From SSF53 sp036170535 (GTDB lineage: Bacteria > Spirochaetota > Leptospiria > Leptospirales > Leptonemataceae): 64,000 nt of DNA. The position numbers and the translations under genes were made by a program. The notes under the pieces were generated by a model, which was not told the origin of the DNA, made no database searches, and worked only from the letters and a program-made list of their open reading frames with translations. Shown one piece after another: positions 50,530 to 59,535 of this stretch; positions within the stretch are counted from its first letter, which is position 1, and each line of letters starts with the position of its first letter. Location of the stretch: NCBI GenBank assembly GCA_036170535.1, contig JAVHPJ010000237.1, positions 1 to 64,000 on the forward strand, given 5' to 3'.

Positions 50530-50667
50530 ATCCGACGCCACGTAGGTAATTCTACAAGCGTCAGCGGGCCAGTTGGATCGTCTCGCAAATGTAGCGCTTT
50601 GTAAATTTTTAGGGTTTTCATCAAAAAATGCATGCCGGCGGCGCCGGGATATGTGAAACTCTGGCGT

Positions 50668-51075
50668 ATGACGCCCCTGATGGGTGAAGTGCTGATCGTG
50701 GATGAGGATGCGCATGCGCGCGCGGCGGTGCGCTATTTGTGTTCCAGTCTTGGCGTAAACGTCCGCGAGGCCAGCAATGGACTTGAGGCCGTGGAGACCT
50801 TTGCGGCCTCGCGCAGCGGCGTAATACTCATGAACCTCAGTCTGCCCGGGCTGGACGGGTTTGAATCGGCGCGCCGCATTATTGAACTGGCCGGCGAGTC
50901 GCCGCCTGCGATTTATGCTGTTGGCGATTGTGCGGATGGCGACGTGCACGCGCGCTGCCGCGCATCAGGGATGAACGGCTTTTATCCGCGGCCGGTCAGC
51001 CTCATGGAAATCGCCGGCGAAATTATTCGTCATCTGCAGAAACTCTGTCCGCGCGCCCAACGCCAGGCGTCCTGA
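50668..51075 (+). CDS. Degenerate receiver-domain protein
   Basis: A 135-residue stand-alone receiver fold: LIVDEDAH retains the acidic pocket (Asp12, Glu13, Asp14), and LSLPGLDGFESA keeps the beta3-alpha3 loop. The phosphoacceptor position is Asn56 (ILMNLSLPG) rather than Asp, the conserved Lys is Arg108 (YPRPVS), and the Thr/Ser of the beta4 end is not conserved. It is therefore probably not phosphorylated. ATG at 50668 is favoured; 50632 and 50680 are in frame. No output domain is present, so it likely binds a partner. It lies in a gap after the GMC enzyme; no kinase is adjacent. Confidence 0.75.
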   Translation: MTPLMGEVLIVDEDAHARAAVRYLCSSLGVNVREASNGLEAVETFAASRSGVILMNLSLPGLDGFESARRIIELAGESPPAIYAVGDCADGDVHARCRASGMNGFYPRPVSLMEIAGEIIRHLQKLCPRAQRQAS

Positions 51076-51092
51076 GAACGCCGCCTGCCCGG

Positions 51093-52487
51093 TTAGCGAT
51101 TCAGATTTTTCTCAATGTAATCCGCAATCGCGCGATTGTGTTCGTGCACGTGTTGCGGCAATTCGTCCCAGTCCCAGGGCGACGCTTCGTCGATCCAGCG
51201 CACCACCTCGCGCTCTTTGGCGGAAAACGGGGGAAAGCGTTCGTTGATCCAGCCGGGCACATCCACCCAGTAGCCGCTGAAGACGAGCGCCGCCGATGCG
51301 GGATCATACAGGGGCTGCGCAGGGAGCGGATCGCTCTGCAAAAGATCCAGGCGCAGCGGGCGCAGTTCATAGTTCGCAAAACGGTTCGAGGCGAGCGCGG
51401 GCGGCAATAGCGACTGGCGCGAGTCCATCTCGGGCGGCATCTCGTCCGCATCCAGTTTTACCTGCAAAAACTGCGGAAACACGTGCCCCGCCAGTTCCGT
51501 GAGCGCAGATATATGATAGAGTCCCGCCGAGGGATACAGAGCGTGCGAACCTTCCGCCACTGCGACGATCGGATGATTGTCCACGGACGGCGCCTGGGGC
51601 TGCGGCCATGCGAAGCTTACGCGCCCGGTGTTCCAGATTTTTAATCGATCAAGAAAGAGGATCGCCTGGTTTTCCATATGACCGGAAAGCGTAAGCCTGC
51701 GCGGCGACTCATCGCCGCCGAATTCGAGCGTCAGGCTTTCGCGATCAAAGATGTGCGGACCCACGTTCAGCAGCTTTGCTATCCCGGTTTTGGGATCAAA
51801 GGCGTAAAATGTGTGATAGTTGATAAAGAAGCGATCCGCGCCCGGATCCTCCAGATACGAGTAATATACCACCGATTTGCGAAACTCGCCTTTGATCTGT
51901 AAAAAGGCGCTCTCATCCATGTCGAAAAACGACTGATCCAGCAGGTACTCCGAATGACCATTGTAGCGCAAAAATTCGTCAAGCTCGCGCAGGCTGATGC
52001 GTTCTTCGCCGACGACCCCCTTAACTTCCACGTACCCGGGGCTCTCAAGCAGGGCGGGGTGACGCAGCAATTCGTTCAGGTCGACGGGAAAGTACTCCTC
52101 TTTGCGACTGAAGAGAAAAATCGGCGCGTAGCGGCGGGCGAGTTCGTCAATTCGTTCCGGCGTGCGGCGCGGCGGCGCCTGGCGAAACACGAGTTGTTTC
52201 CATAGTGACCGCTCCGCGTCGTCTTCCAGCAACGCCACGATCTCAACTTCATGAGCGCCGTCGCCCAGGCGCTCGCCCGGTATATGGACGACTTCCGCCG
52301 GTCGGAATTCGTTTTCAATCGCCGGTTTTTCGGGCGCTGTTACGCGATAGCGCAATCGGTCGAGCGAGCAGTCGTACAGCCGGCGGGCCTCTTCCGGATT
52401 TTCACGCAACCAGGGCGTTTCGAAGCGCAAATCCTGGCCGGCCTCGATCACTCGAAACATTCGGCGCACGCGGGTGCTGTCTTGCAT
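51093..52487 (-). CDS. Vps62-like domain protein
   Basis: A 464-residue soluble protein with no signal peptide. Residues about 110-430 contain RRYAPIFLFSRKEEYFPV (118-135) and VAVAEGSHALYPSAGLY, as in the Vps62-related family of uncharacterised proteins found in fungi and bacteria. The N-terminal 100 residues look like an independent beta domain (RYRVTAPEKPAIENEF; VEIVALLEDDAERSL). No catalytic motif is evident. It converges with the receiver-like gene (17 bases between stops). Confidence 0.45.
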   Translation of the reverse strand: MQDSTRVRRMFRVIEAGQDLRFETPWLRENPEEARRLYDCSLDRLRYRVTAPEKPAIENEFRPAEVVHIPGERLGDGAHEVEIVALLEDDAERSLWKQLVFRQAPPRRTPERIDELARRYAPIFLFSRKEEYFPVDLNELLRHPALLESPGYVEVKGVVGEERISLRELDEFLRYNGHSEYLLDQSFFDMDESAFLQIKGEFRKSVVYYSYLEDPGADRFFINYHTFYAFDPKTGIAKLLNVGPHIFDRESLTLEFGGDESPRRLTLSGHMENQAILFLDRLKIWNTGRVSFAWPQPQAPSVDNHPIVAVAEGSHALYPSAGLYHISALTELAGHVFPQFLQVKLDADEMPPEMDSRQSLLPPALASNRFANYELRPLRLDLLQSDPLPAQPLYDPASAALVFSGYWVDVPGWINERFPPFSAKEREVVRWIDEASPWDWDELPQHVHEHNRAIADYIEKNLNR

Positions 52488-52528
52488 GGCGCTATGTGGG
52501 GATGTTTCTTTCGCCAGGCAAGTCTATT

Positions 52529-53515
52529 TCAACGCGTCCGCGCTTCACCGAAATCCGGCGCAACCTGCATGCGGCTGACGTCCACCGCCTCGAACTGATC
52601 GCCCTTAATCCGGGCCAGTTCGCGCAGGACGCGGTTGTTCCAGCGTTCATCCGGCGCGCCCGAGATGTACCAATTGGAGCCGTTGTCCGCGAGGATCATG
52701 CCGTAGCGTTGGAGGGCGACAAGAATCACCCGCGTCTCCGACGAAAAACCGGCGAGATTCACATTGGCCTTTAATCGGAAACGCTGACCCATGGGCGGCA
52801 GCGCCGTATCGCGGCGCGACGAGGCGTAGTGACGCGCGGGCCAGACATAGGCGCGCTGCGTACGCTGCACCGTGAAGCGCAGGGCGTGGCGAATTTCGCC
52901 GGCGGCGACCTCATCGTAGCGCGCGAGCCCGGGCAGAATCGGCAGCCCTGCGGCGTCGGCGGAGGTCCAGCCCGCCGGCCGCAGCGCGTTGGATCGCAAA
53001 TCGTAAATTGCGCCGCTGCCCGCGCGATAGCGGCTCGCGCCTTCCGGGTAAGCGGCGTACAGTTCATAAAGGTTACATTCTTCCGGTTCCAGGACGAGAA
53101 TGTGGCGGTCGCCCCGGCTCTCCGGCCCGCCTTCAATCAGCGGCGGCGAGGGAATCGGGTACGGACCCGCGTCGCTTTCGTCTTCGTATTCAAAGCGCAC
53201 GGCGCTGCGCGGCGTTCCGGCTTCGGCGATCATATACGGTATGCCGATCGGCCCGCCTTCCCACAGACCGGCGCCAAAGTCCGCCTTGAGTCCCTGACGC
53301 GCGCCGATGCTTTGAATGTAGCGTTGGGAAAAACGCGAAACCGGCGCGCGATCCACGCGTTGATTCCAGATATTGTTCTCGGGAAAAAGCGGACAAGCGG
53401 CGATCTCCGGCGCGCCGGCGTGGCTCTGGGCCTGCGCGGAGCAGGCGGTCAGGGCCGCCAGCAGAGCGAACAGTACAGCAAGGGAAAGCCAGGCGCGAGG
53501 ACGCATGGCATGCAT
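52529..53515 (-). CDS. Secreted lipoprotein-like hypothetical protein
   Basis: A 328-residue exported protein. The signal sequence (LSLAVLFALLAALTAC) ends with a lipobox LTAC, so it is probably a lipoprotein anchored in a membrane. The mature part has blocks FPENNIWNQRVDRAPVSRFS, SIGARQGLKADFG and GIPYMIAEAGTP which recur in uncharacterised secreted proteins of many bacteria; ERWNNRVLRELARIKGDQFE is near the C-terminus. No enzyme class is recognised. The gene is followed by the Vps62-like gene's start 41 bases downstream on the same strand. Confidence 0.6.
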   Translation of the reverse strand: MHAMRPRAWLSLAVLFALLAALTACSAQAQSHAGAPEIAACPLFPENNIWNQRVDRAPVSRFSQRYIQSIGARQGLKADFGAGLWEGGPIGIPYMIAEAGTPRSAVRFEYEDESDAGPYPIPSPPLIEGGPESRGDRHILVLEPEECNLYELYAAYPEGASRYRAGSGAIYDLRSNALRPAGWTSADAAGLPILPGLARYDEVAAGEIRHALRFTVQRTQRAYVWPARHYASSRRDTALPPMGQRFRLKANVNLAGFSSETRVILVALQRYGMILADNGSNWYISGAPDERWNNRVLRELARIKGDQFEAVDVSRMQVAPDFGEARTR

Positions 53516-53632
53516 CTGGCGGCCGGCTGGTGCGCGTCAACCGGAACCCGCGCGTCGCGAGTGCAGTTCCTCGCGGTCCCGCGACTGCGGCTTGACCGCG
53601 GCGCCGCCGCGCGGCATATCGCAAATACACCC

Positions 53633-54580
53633 ATGAGCGCCGCCGCCTTTGAACAGTTCTCCAACCGCCTCGCGCGCATGTTCAAACATCGTGCAAAGTG
53701 GGCGCGGCGGCGCAGCCTGGAATGTTATCGCGTCTACGATCGCGACATTCCGGCCGTGCCGGTCGCGGTAGACGTTTACGCCGACGCTGTCGTCGTGCAG
53801 GACTTTTTTTATACGTTCGAAGAAGGCGAGGAGCGCCGCAATGAAAAACTCCAGAATGCGCTTGAGATTATCCAGGCGCGCCTTAACGCCCCGGCGGAGA
53901 AGGTCTTTGTTAAACGACGTCAGCGATTAAAAGGCGGTCTCGCGCGTTTTGAAACGGACCGGCGCGAAAACGTCGAGCGAATTGTGAAGGAGGGCGATCT
54001 CGCGTTCATTGTAAACCTCAGCGACTATCTCGATACGGGCTTGTTTCTGGATCATCGGGAGACCCGCGGACTGGTGCGCGCGGCTGCGGCGGGCAAGCGC
54101 GTGTTGAATCTCTTCGCTTATACCGGCGCCTTCAGCGTGTACGCCGCCGCTGGCGGCGCCGCGCAGACGACCACGGTCGATCTGTCACGGGTCTATCTCG
54201 ATTGGGCGGCGCGCAACCTGGAGCTGAATTCATTCGGCGGTCCGCAGCATCGGCTCGAGCGCGCGGACGTGCGCGAGTTTCTCGAAGCTGCGCCGGCGAA
54301 CTCCTACGACATGATCGTTCTGGACGCTCCAACTTTTTCTAACAGTAAACGAACCGAACGCGACTTTGACGTGCAGCGCGACTATGAAACGCTGCTCCTG
54401 CGCGCCCTGGCCTGCCTCTCCATAGGGGGAACGATCTATTTTTCCACTAACTTTCGAAAGTTTCGCTTTGATGATTCCGGACTCGGCGCGGTCGCGTGCG
54501 AGGACATCAGTGCGCGCACCCTGCCGGAAGATTTTCGCGGTGCGCGTCTGCGTTACTGTTATCAAATCGTTAAAATGTAA
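53633..54580 (+). CDS. rlmK: Stand-alone RlmK-type 23S rRNA methyltransferase
   Basis: A 315-residue SAM methyltransferase matching the C-terminal half of E. coli RlmKL (m7G2069 of 23S rRNA). FSNRLARMFKHRAKWARRR, LECYRVYDRDIPAVPVAVD, NLSDYLDTGLFLDHRETR, LNLFAYTGAFSVYAA (SAM motif I), TTTVDLSRVYLDWAARN and LDAPTFSNSKRTERDFDV are all present in order. The RlmL half (THUMP and m2G2445 domain) is not attached and no RlmL gene is seen here. RlmI (m5C1962) is a related alternative but its PUA domain is absent. ATG at 53633 begins the domain; the upstream open frame is antisense to the lipoprotein gene. Confidence 0.85.
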   Translation: MSAAAFEQFSNRLARMFKHRAKWARRRSLECYRVYDRDIPAVPVAVDVYADAVVVQDFFYTFEEGEERRNEKLQNALEIIQARLNAPAEKVFVKRRQRLKGGLARFETDRRENVERIVKEGDLAFIVNLSDYLDTGLFLDHRETRGLVRAAAAGKRVLNLFAYTGAFSVYAAAGGAAQTTTVDLSRVYLDWAARNLELNSFGGPQHRLERADVREFLEAAPANSYDMIVLDAPTFSNSKRTERDFDVQRDYETLLLRALACLSIGGTIYFSTNFRKFRFDDSGLGAVACEDISARTLPEDFRGARLRYCYQIVKM

Positions 54581-54631
54581 AATTTCACGAAAGGCGCTTG
54601 ATTCGCTGGCCGCATTCGCCTGACTCGTTCG

Positions 54632-56821
54632 GTGGCGATTTCCGCTTTCGCACTTCTCGCGGGGATAATCTCGATCGCCCTGGTAGTGGTCGGGATCATG
54701 CGTCGGCACGTCGCCGGCGCGCGGCCGTTTGTCGTTATATCCAGCGGCTGTGCGCTCTGGTCAATTGGCGCAAGCGTCGAACTGCTTTCCACGCAGCCGA
54801 TTGCCATCTATTTCTGGGACAATCTGCAATTCTCGGGCGTTAACTTCTGCGCGGCCGGCGCCCTTCTCTTTGCGCTCGAGTATGCGGGCTCCGGGCGGTC
54901 GAACTCTCGCGCATGGCGGCCGCTTGCGGCCGTGGTGCCCCTCATTGACCTGGCGCTTGTCTGGACCGATTCCGCACACGGGCTGGTGCGGCAGAACGCG
55001 CACATCATCCAGCTGGACGGCGCCGCTCACCTGGTTTACGATTACGGCGTCTGGATGTGGTTTTCCATCGCGTACAACTACTTGCTGAGCCTCGCCGCAC
55101 TGGCGCTCTTAATTCGGCGCGCGTTCACATTAGAAGGCCTCCTGCGCAAACAGATCATCGCCTTTATAATTTCCATTCTGGTTCCCATCCTGGGCGGAAT
55201 TCTGACCATCACCGGAAACGTGCCGTTTGCCATCGAGCGTCTGGACATCACGCCGTTCACTTTCACTGTTGCGAACATCGGCTTTGCAATCGCCGCCTTT
55301 CGATATCGACTGATTTCCATTGCGCCGGTCGCTCGCGATATCGTCTTCGACTTCATCAGCGAAGGCGTCATCGTCGTGGACAATCAAGGCGTGGTCGTCG
55401 ACATTAACGTCGTCGCCCGTCAAATTCCCGGACTGGACGAGCTGTCGCCCGGAATGATCGCTGCGGAGCGCGCCCCGCAACTCTTCTCGCGCAGTTCCGT
55501 CATGAAAGCGAACTTCCCTGGACGGAGCGCCCGCTATTACGAAATCAAGTCGTCGCGCGTGCAGATCGGGCGCAGCGGAGCCTCCGGATCGATCCTGACT
55601 TTGCGGGATGTCACCGATCGCATACTGTGGGAACGCGAGCTGGAACTGGCGCGCCTGGAGTTGATCGAGGCGAATCAAATTAAGTCGCAATTCATCGCCA
55701 ACATCAACCATGAGATTCGCACGCCGATGAACGCCATACTGGGCGTCGCGCAATTGCTGGAAGAGACGCCGCTTTCCGAAGAACAGCGCCGCATGGTCAC
55801 GCTGTTTCGAAACGCGGGCGGCGTTTTGCTTTCGATGATGAACGATCTGCTCGAATATTCGCGCAATGAATCGGGCGGCGTGAAAGCCGAACGGTCGGCC
55901 TTTCTGCTGCGCGAAAAAACGACCGAGGCATGGCGACCCGTCGAGACTCTGGGCGCCGAGCGCGGGCTGGCCATGCGGCTCGACTGGGATCCGGATCTGC
56001 CGGAAGCGGTGCTCGGCGATTCGGCGCGACTCACCCAGGTCCTGAGAATATTGTTGAGCAATGCAATCAAATTTACGGAGCAGGGCGGCGTCACCCTGCG
56101 CGTGCGGCGCCCCCGGCCCGCGGAGTTCCCTGATCGCGTGGAGTTTGCGGTAGAGGATACGGGCATAGGCATGAGTCAGGCGATCACCGCGCGCTTGTTT
56201 AAGCCCTTTAACCAGGCGGAAGACAGTCTGCGGCGCAGATTCGGCGGCGCGGGTTTAGGTCTGGCCATCGCGAATCAACTGGCTTCGCTGCTGGGCGCGG
56301 AAGTGCGCGTAACAAGCGCGCCGGGCGCCGGCAGCGAGTTCAATCTGACGCTGTCTTTGCCGGAAGCGCCGGGCGGCATGCTCGTCTCGCTATCCGGTCG
56401 GTCCGAGCGTTCGTTGGCCGGGAAGCGCATACTCGCCGTCGACGACGCTTCGGATAATTTATTTCTGATCGATCGCTTCCTGCGCGATAGCGGCGTGCAG
56501 CTCGCGCTCTGTCAGAGTCCGCGCGAGGCTCTGGAATTGTTTCAGCGCTCGCTCTACGACATCGCGCTCGTGGATATTCAGATGCCGGAAGTGGACGGCT
56601 ACGAATTAATCGAGAAATTGCGCGCCATTGAACGCGGGCGAGCGGCGAATCCGCCGGCTGCCATCATCGCGCTCACGGCGTTCGCCCTGCCCGAAGATCG
56701 GGCGCGGGCGCTCGAATCGGGCTTTGACGAGCACCTGTCCAAGCCGATTCGCAAGGATCAACTGCTCGACGCGATGTACCAGGCTTGGCTCAGAAAATCT
56801 CGCGCGGATCATCCTTCGTAA
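54632..56821 (+). CDS. Hybrid histidine kinase with N-terminal 7TM sensor
   Basis: A 729-residue protein. Seven hydrophobic helices of the histidine-kinase 7TM type span about 1-225. A PAS-like region follows (about 235-330, EGVIVVDNQGVVVDIN), then HisKA with His360 in NINHEIRTPMNAILG, an HATPase domain (about 450-580; NAIKFTEQGG, DTGIGMS, GGAGLGLAIA) and a C-terminal receiver (about 597-725) with phosphoacceptor Asp648 in ALVDIQMPEVDGYEL. It autophosphorylates and passes phosphate to its own receiver, presumably onward through a histidine phosphotransferase not seen here. GTG at 54632 opens helix 1. Confidence 0.92.
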   Translation: MAISAFALLAGIISIALVVVGIMRRHVAGARPFVVISSGCALWSIGASVELLSTQPIAIYFWDNLQFSGVNFCAAGALLFALEYAGSGRSNSRAWRPLAAVVPLIDLALVWTDSAHGLVRQNAHIIQLDGAAHLVYDYGVWMWFSIAYNYLLSLAALALLIRRAFTLEGLLRKQIIAFIISILVPILGGILTITGNVPFAIERLDITPFTFTVANIGFAIAAFRYRLISIAPVARDIVFDFISEGVIVVDNQGVVVDINVVARQIPGLDELSPGMIAAERAPQLFSRSSVMKANFPGRSARYYEIKSSRVQIGRSGASGSILTLRDVTDRILWERELELARLELIEANQIKSQFIANINHEIRTPMNAILGVAQLLEETPLSEEQRRMVTLFRNAGGVLLSMMNDLLEYSRNESGGVKAERSAFLLREKTTEAWRPVETLGAERGLAMRLDWDPDLPEAVLGDSARLTQVLRILLSNAIKFTEQGGVTLRVRRPRPAEFPDRVEFAVEDTGIGMSQAITARLFKPFNQAEDSLRRRFGGAGLGLAIANQLASLLGAEVRVTSAPGAGSEFNLTLSLPEAPGGMLVSLSGRSERSLAGKRILAVDDASDNLFLIDRFLRDSGVQLALCQSPREALELFQRSLYDIALVDIQMPEVDGYELIEKLRAIERGRAANPPAAIIALTAFALPEDRARALESGFDEHLSKPIRKDQLLDAMYQAWLRKSRADHPS

Positions 56822-56918
56822 CGACTTGACAGCGTGCTGATAAAGCTTCAGGCTGAGACGTCGCCCTTCAGGAGCGGCCATTACGAATCCGTCCTGGATT
56901 CACTCTGGAGATCGTACC

Positions 56919-57533
56919 GTGAGAAAAACCCTCGTCATCGTCCTTCTGGTCCTGTGTTCCGTCGGGCTGGGCGCGCAGAATTTGCCGGATACGACTGTCC
57001 CGGCGTTGCCGTCCACTGTGGAGGAGTTTATCGCTCTGCGCAATCAAATCGCCACGACGCCCCAGGGCGGCGCTGCGATGTTCGTCGTCGCCTTGAAAAT
57101 GTACGCCGACAATCCGGCGGAGGGAACCCGGGCGTTGATCGTCGCCATCGATTCGAGCCAGCTGTCCTCCAGTCAGGGCGCTAACAGTTACCAGGGTTAT
57201 GCTATGCGCCAGGGGGACTTCAGTCTGCTTTCGCGTCAGATTGAACAGGCGAAGTACATCCCGAACTCATATTTTTCTTCCGCCACGCCGGCGAACGGTT
57301 ACCAGGTGACCGCCCCGCTGACGATTCGTTGTTCCATTAATCGCTACAGCGGCGACGAGGCGAACGGGGATTTAAAAGTCTTCGTTGCAACCAGCGGCGC
57401 CGGCACGCCGCGACCGTTGCGCCTGGTGAAAGCCTCCAATGGCTACTGGAAGGCGCGCGAATGGAGTTCTTTGATCGTCGGCGTGATGCGCCCGGCGGGC
57501 GGCGCCGCGCCGTCGGCCGGACCGGAACTCTGA
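56919..57533 (+). CDS. Secreted hypothetical protein (DUF6935-like)
   Basis: A 204-residue protein with a clear signal peptide (RKTLVIVLLVLCSVGLGAQ). The mature part begins with STVEEFIALRNQIATTPQG and ALKMYADNPAEG, which resembles a family seen in Treponema and other spirochaetes (recalled as DUF6935; not verified). Function unknown, probably periplasmic. GTG start with TGGAGAT nine bases before it. It follows the hybrid kinase by 97 bases; these hold a TTGACA but no matched -10. Confidence 0.6.
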   Translation: MRKTLVIVLLVLCSVGLGAQNLPDTTVPALPSTVEEFIALRNQIATTPQGGAAMFVVALKMYADNPAEGTRALIVAIDSSQLSSSQGANSYQGYAMRQGDFSLLSRQIEQAKYIPNSYFSSATPANGYQVTAPLTIRCSINRYSGDEANGDLKVFVATSGAGTPRPLRLVKASNGYWKAREWSSLIVGVMRPAGGAAPSAGPEL

Positions 57534-57588
57534 GTTTCGCTCGGATATCGCCCGGCAGTCTTGCGGGCGGCGGCGAGCCGACGGCGGC

Positions 57589-58821
57589 TCAGTCCGCTGT
57601 CACGTGCATCCGGCGTTCATCGATTTGCGTGGCCAGACCGATGAGCGCCAGTCCGCCGCCGATAGCGATAAAGGCATACGCCGGCTCCGCATCCGCCAGG
57701 GCGCCCAGCGCGGGATTCATAATTACAATCGCCAGGGTGCGCAGCATAGATAAGAACGAGAGCGTGGTTGCACGTTCTTCCGATGGAATCATCTGGTTAG
57801 TCAGGGCGCTGAAAATGGCCATGCGGGGCAGCCCGAATGCGAAGGCGAAAAGCAGCGCCAACATGGCCAGCCAGAGCCGGTCGGCAAAGGCGGCGGTAAG
57901 CGCGCCCAGGGCCGCCAGCGTAGTTGCGAGGGCGAGCACGGCGCGTTTGGATTTCAAACCGCGTTCCAACTTTGAAAAACTTGACAGCGCAAGAATCTGC
58001 GCAATGCAAACTGCGGCGTGAAACCAGCCCAGATGCTGCACCGGCAGGCCGAGCTCTAAAAGCAAGGGCTGATACAGCCAGATTACGCCGAAGGCCAGTG
58101 CGTTGGAGAGAGCGATTTCCGCGCCCCAGCGCACGAGCAGCTTATGCCCGGCGAAGTAGCGCCCCGCGTCGCGAATCAGCGCGAGATACGAGCGGTCGGA
58201 GTTTCGCGCGACCGGAGCGTGGACGTCCTTCAGCGTTAACGCGAGCGCGCAGCCCAGCAGGGCTGGAATCGCGTAGAGACGCAGCGGCCAGGCCAGGCCC
58301 AGGTGCACGGCGATAAAGCCGCCCGCCGCGGCGGCGAGGACGATGCCGCCCAGTTTGTAAGATTCCATGCGTGCAAATACGCTCGCCGCCGACGACTCCT
58401 GAGCGCCCGCCTTGAGCGAGTCGTAGGCGAGCGCTTCATCGGCGCCGCTCTGCAGAGTGTAGGCGATTGCGAAGAGGACTTCGCCGGCGAGAAATAAATA
58501 GACCGAAGGATGACTCGCGTACACGATGGCGGCGATCGCAGCTGTAAACGCGCCCAGGGCCAGCGATACGCGTCGTCCCAAAAAGTCCGCAACGGCGCCG
58601 GTGGGAACTTCCAACGCGAAACTCCAGAGCATGAACCAGGAGTTCAGCAGCATCATCTCCGTCAGCGACAGGCCGCCCCATTGCGTGTAAAAGGGCGCGA
58701 GCACCGCGCCCTGGAAATGCATCCAGAAAAGCGTCCGCACTCCGTATAACTTCGGGATGTTGCGCAGAAACTCGCGGCCCGACGCCGCGCTCGCCGTCAA
58801 GCAGCGCCGTCCGCGCGCCAT
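57589..58821 (-). CDS. Major facilitator superfamily transporter
   Basis: A 410-residue inner-membrane protein with 12 predicted helices. The cytoplasmic loop motif A-like segment FLGRRVSLALGAFTAAIAA is after helix 2, and the N-terminal segment LYGVRTLFWMHFQGAVLAPFYTQ is typical of bacterial drug or small-molecule efflux permeases. Substrate unknown. It overlaps the 3' end of the TetR gene by 25 bases, so it is probably its regulated target. Confidence 0.85.
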   Translation of the reverse strand: MARGRRCLTASAASGREFLRNIPKLYGVRTLFWMHFQGAVLAPFYTQWGGLSLTEMMLLNSWFMLWSFALEVPTGAVADFLGRRVSLALGAFTAAIAAIVYASHPSVYLFLAGEVLFAIAYTLQSGADEALAYDSLKAGAQESSAASVFARMESYKLGGIVLAAAAGGFIAVHLGLAWPLRLYAIPALLGCALALTLKDVHAPVARNSDRSYLALIRDAGRYFAGHKLLVRWGAEIALSNALAFGVIWLYQPLLLELGLPVQHLGWFHAAVCIAQILALSSFSKLERGLKSKRAVLALATTLAALGALTAAFADRLWLAMLALLFAFAFGLPRMAIFSALTNQMIPSEERATTLSFLSMLRTLAIVIMNPALGALADAEPAYAFIAIGGGLALIGLATQIDERRMHVTAD

Positions 58822-59393
58822 GCGCTCGCGGCGAGCGCCGGCAAATCCGCCAGCGCTTCCACGTTTCCGGTGAGCCGATACATTTGCATAACGCCCTGGT
58901 AAGCGGCGAAGAGTCGGCGCGCCGCGCGCTTCGGTTTCACAGCGGCGGACAGTTCGCCGCGCTGTTGGGCGGCCGTCAAATACAGTTCGAGTTCTTGCAG
59001 GGTGCGCGCGGTGAGCGCTTCCAGATTCCCGCAGAGGCGCGGCGCGGACTCGGCGATTTGCGCGCGAAAGTTGGCGAGCGGGCAGCCGTACAGCGCGCCA
59101 TGCCGCGCCTGGCGTTCCAGGGTTCGCCGCCAGGCGTCGACAAAAGTCGCCGGCGCAGGGTAGCGTTCCATGAGCGCGCCAAGAACCCGCAATTGCTCGG
59201 CGCCGTAAGATTCCAGAAAAGCGCGACCCAGGTCGGCCTTGGCGGGGAAATATTGATAAAAGCTGGCCTTGGCCGTCTCCGACTCGGCGATGATCTGGTT
59301 TACGCCGGTCGCAGCAAAGCCCTGCACCCGGAACAGCCGGCCGGCCGCCGCCAGAATGCGTTCTCGAACTCCCATCCCGCTGGCCTGCTTCAC
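58797..59393 (-). CDS. TetR/AcrR family transcriptional regulator
   Basis: A 198-residue repressor-type protein. The HTH occupies about 10-55 (ERILAAAGRLFRVQGFAATG; AKASFYQYFPAKADL), with the usual FYQYF recognition-helix end, and the C-terminal domain is of TetR_C type. Start is GTG at 59393 with GGAGGAG just before it. It overlaps the MFS gene by 25 bases downstream. Two palindromes at 59428 and 59461, between it and the divergent nitroreductase, are likely its operators. Confidence 0.9.
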   Translation of the reverse strand: MKQASGMGVRERILAAAGRLFRVQGFAATGVNQIIAESETAKASFYQYFPAKADLGRAFLESYGAEQLRVLGALMERYPAPATFVDAWRRTLERQARHGALYGCPLANFRAQIAESAPRLCGNLEALTARTLQELELYLTAAQQRGELSAAVKPKRAARRLFAAYQGVMQMYRLTGNVEALADLPALAASAWRADGAA

Positions 59394-59427
59394 GGCGCTC
59401 CTCCCCGACGCTTCGCCCTTCTGGCGA

Positions 59428-59441
59428 ACAGACCGGTCTGT
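59428..59441. promoter_or_regulatory. TetR operator 1 (candidate)
   Basis: ACAGACCGGTCTGT is a perfect 14-base palindrome, 35 bases before the TetR start codon. Its arms are identical to those of the second site at 59461-59474. The two centres are 33 bases apart, about three helical turns, so two dimers could sit on the same face. Confidence 0.7.
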
Positions 59442-59460
59442 CTACTTTAATAGTTGACGA

Positions 59461-59474
59461 ACAGACAAGTCTGT
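59461..59474. promoter_or_regulatory. TetR operator 2 (candidate)
   Basis: ACAGACAAGTCTGT has the same six-base arms as the palindrome at 59428 with a different central pair. It lies just after TTGACG (59454-59459), a possible -35 element of the plus-strand nitroreductase promoter, so binding would block that promoter. Confidence 0.7.
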
Positions 59475-59535
59475 CTGTCAGGTGGTCTGGCCGGCCCGCC
59501 TGTGCGGGTCAACCCAAAAGTCGGAGGAGCAGGTC

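Noticed and set aside
52829..53632. N-terminal extension of the RlmK frame
   Set aside because: It is antisense to the lipoprotein gene and carries no homology; the domain starts at 53633.
56822..56918. TTGACA as -35 element for the secreted hypothetical gene
   Set aside because: No acceptable -10 hexamer at 16-18 bases; GATAAA is only about 8 bases away.
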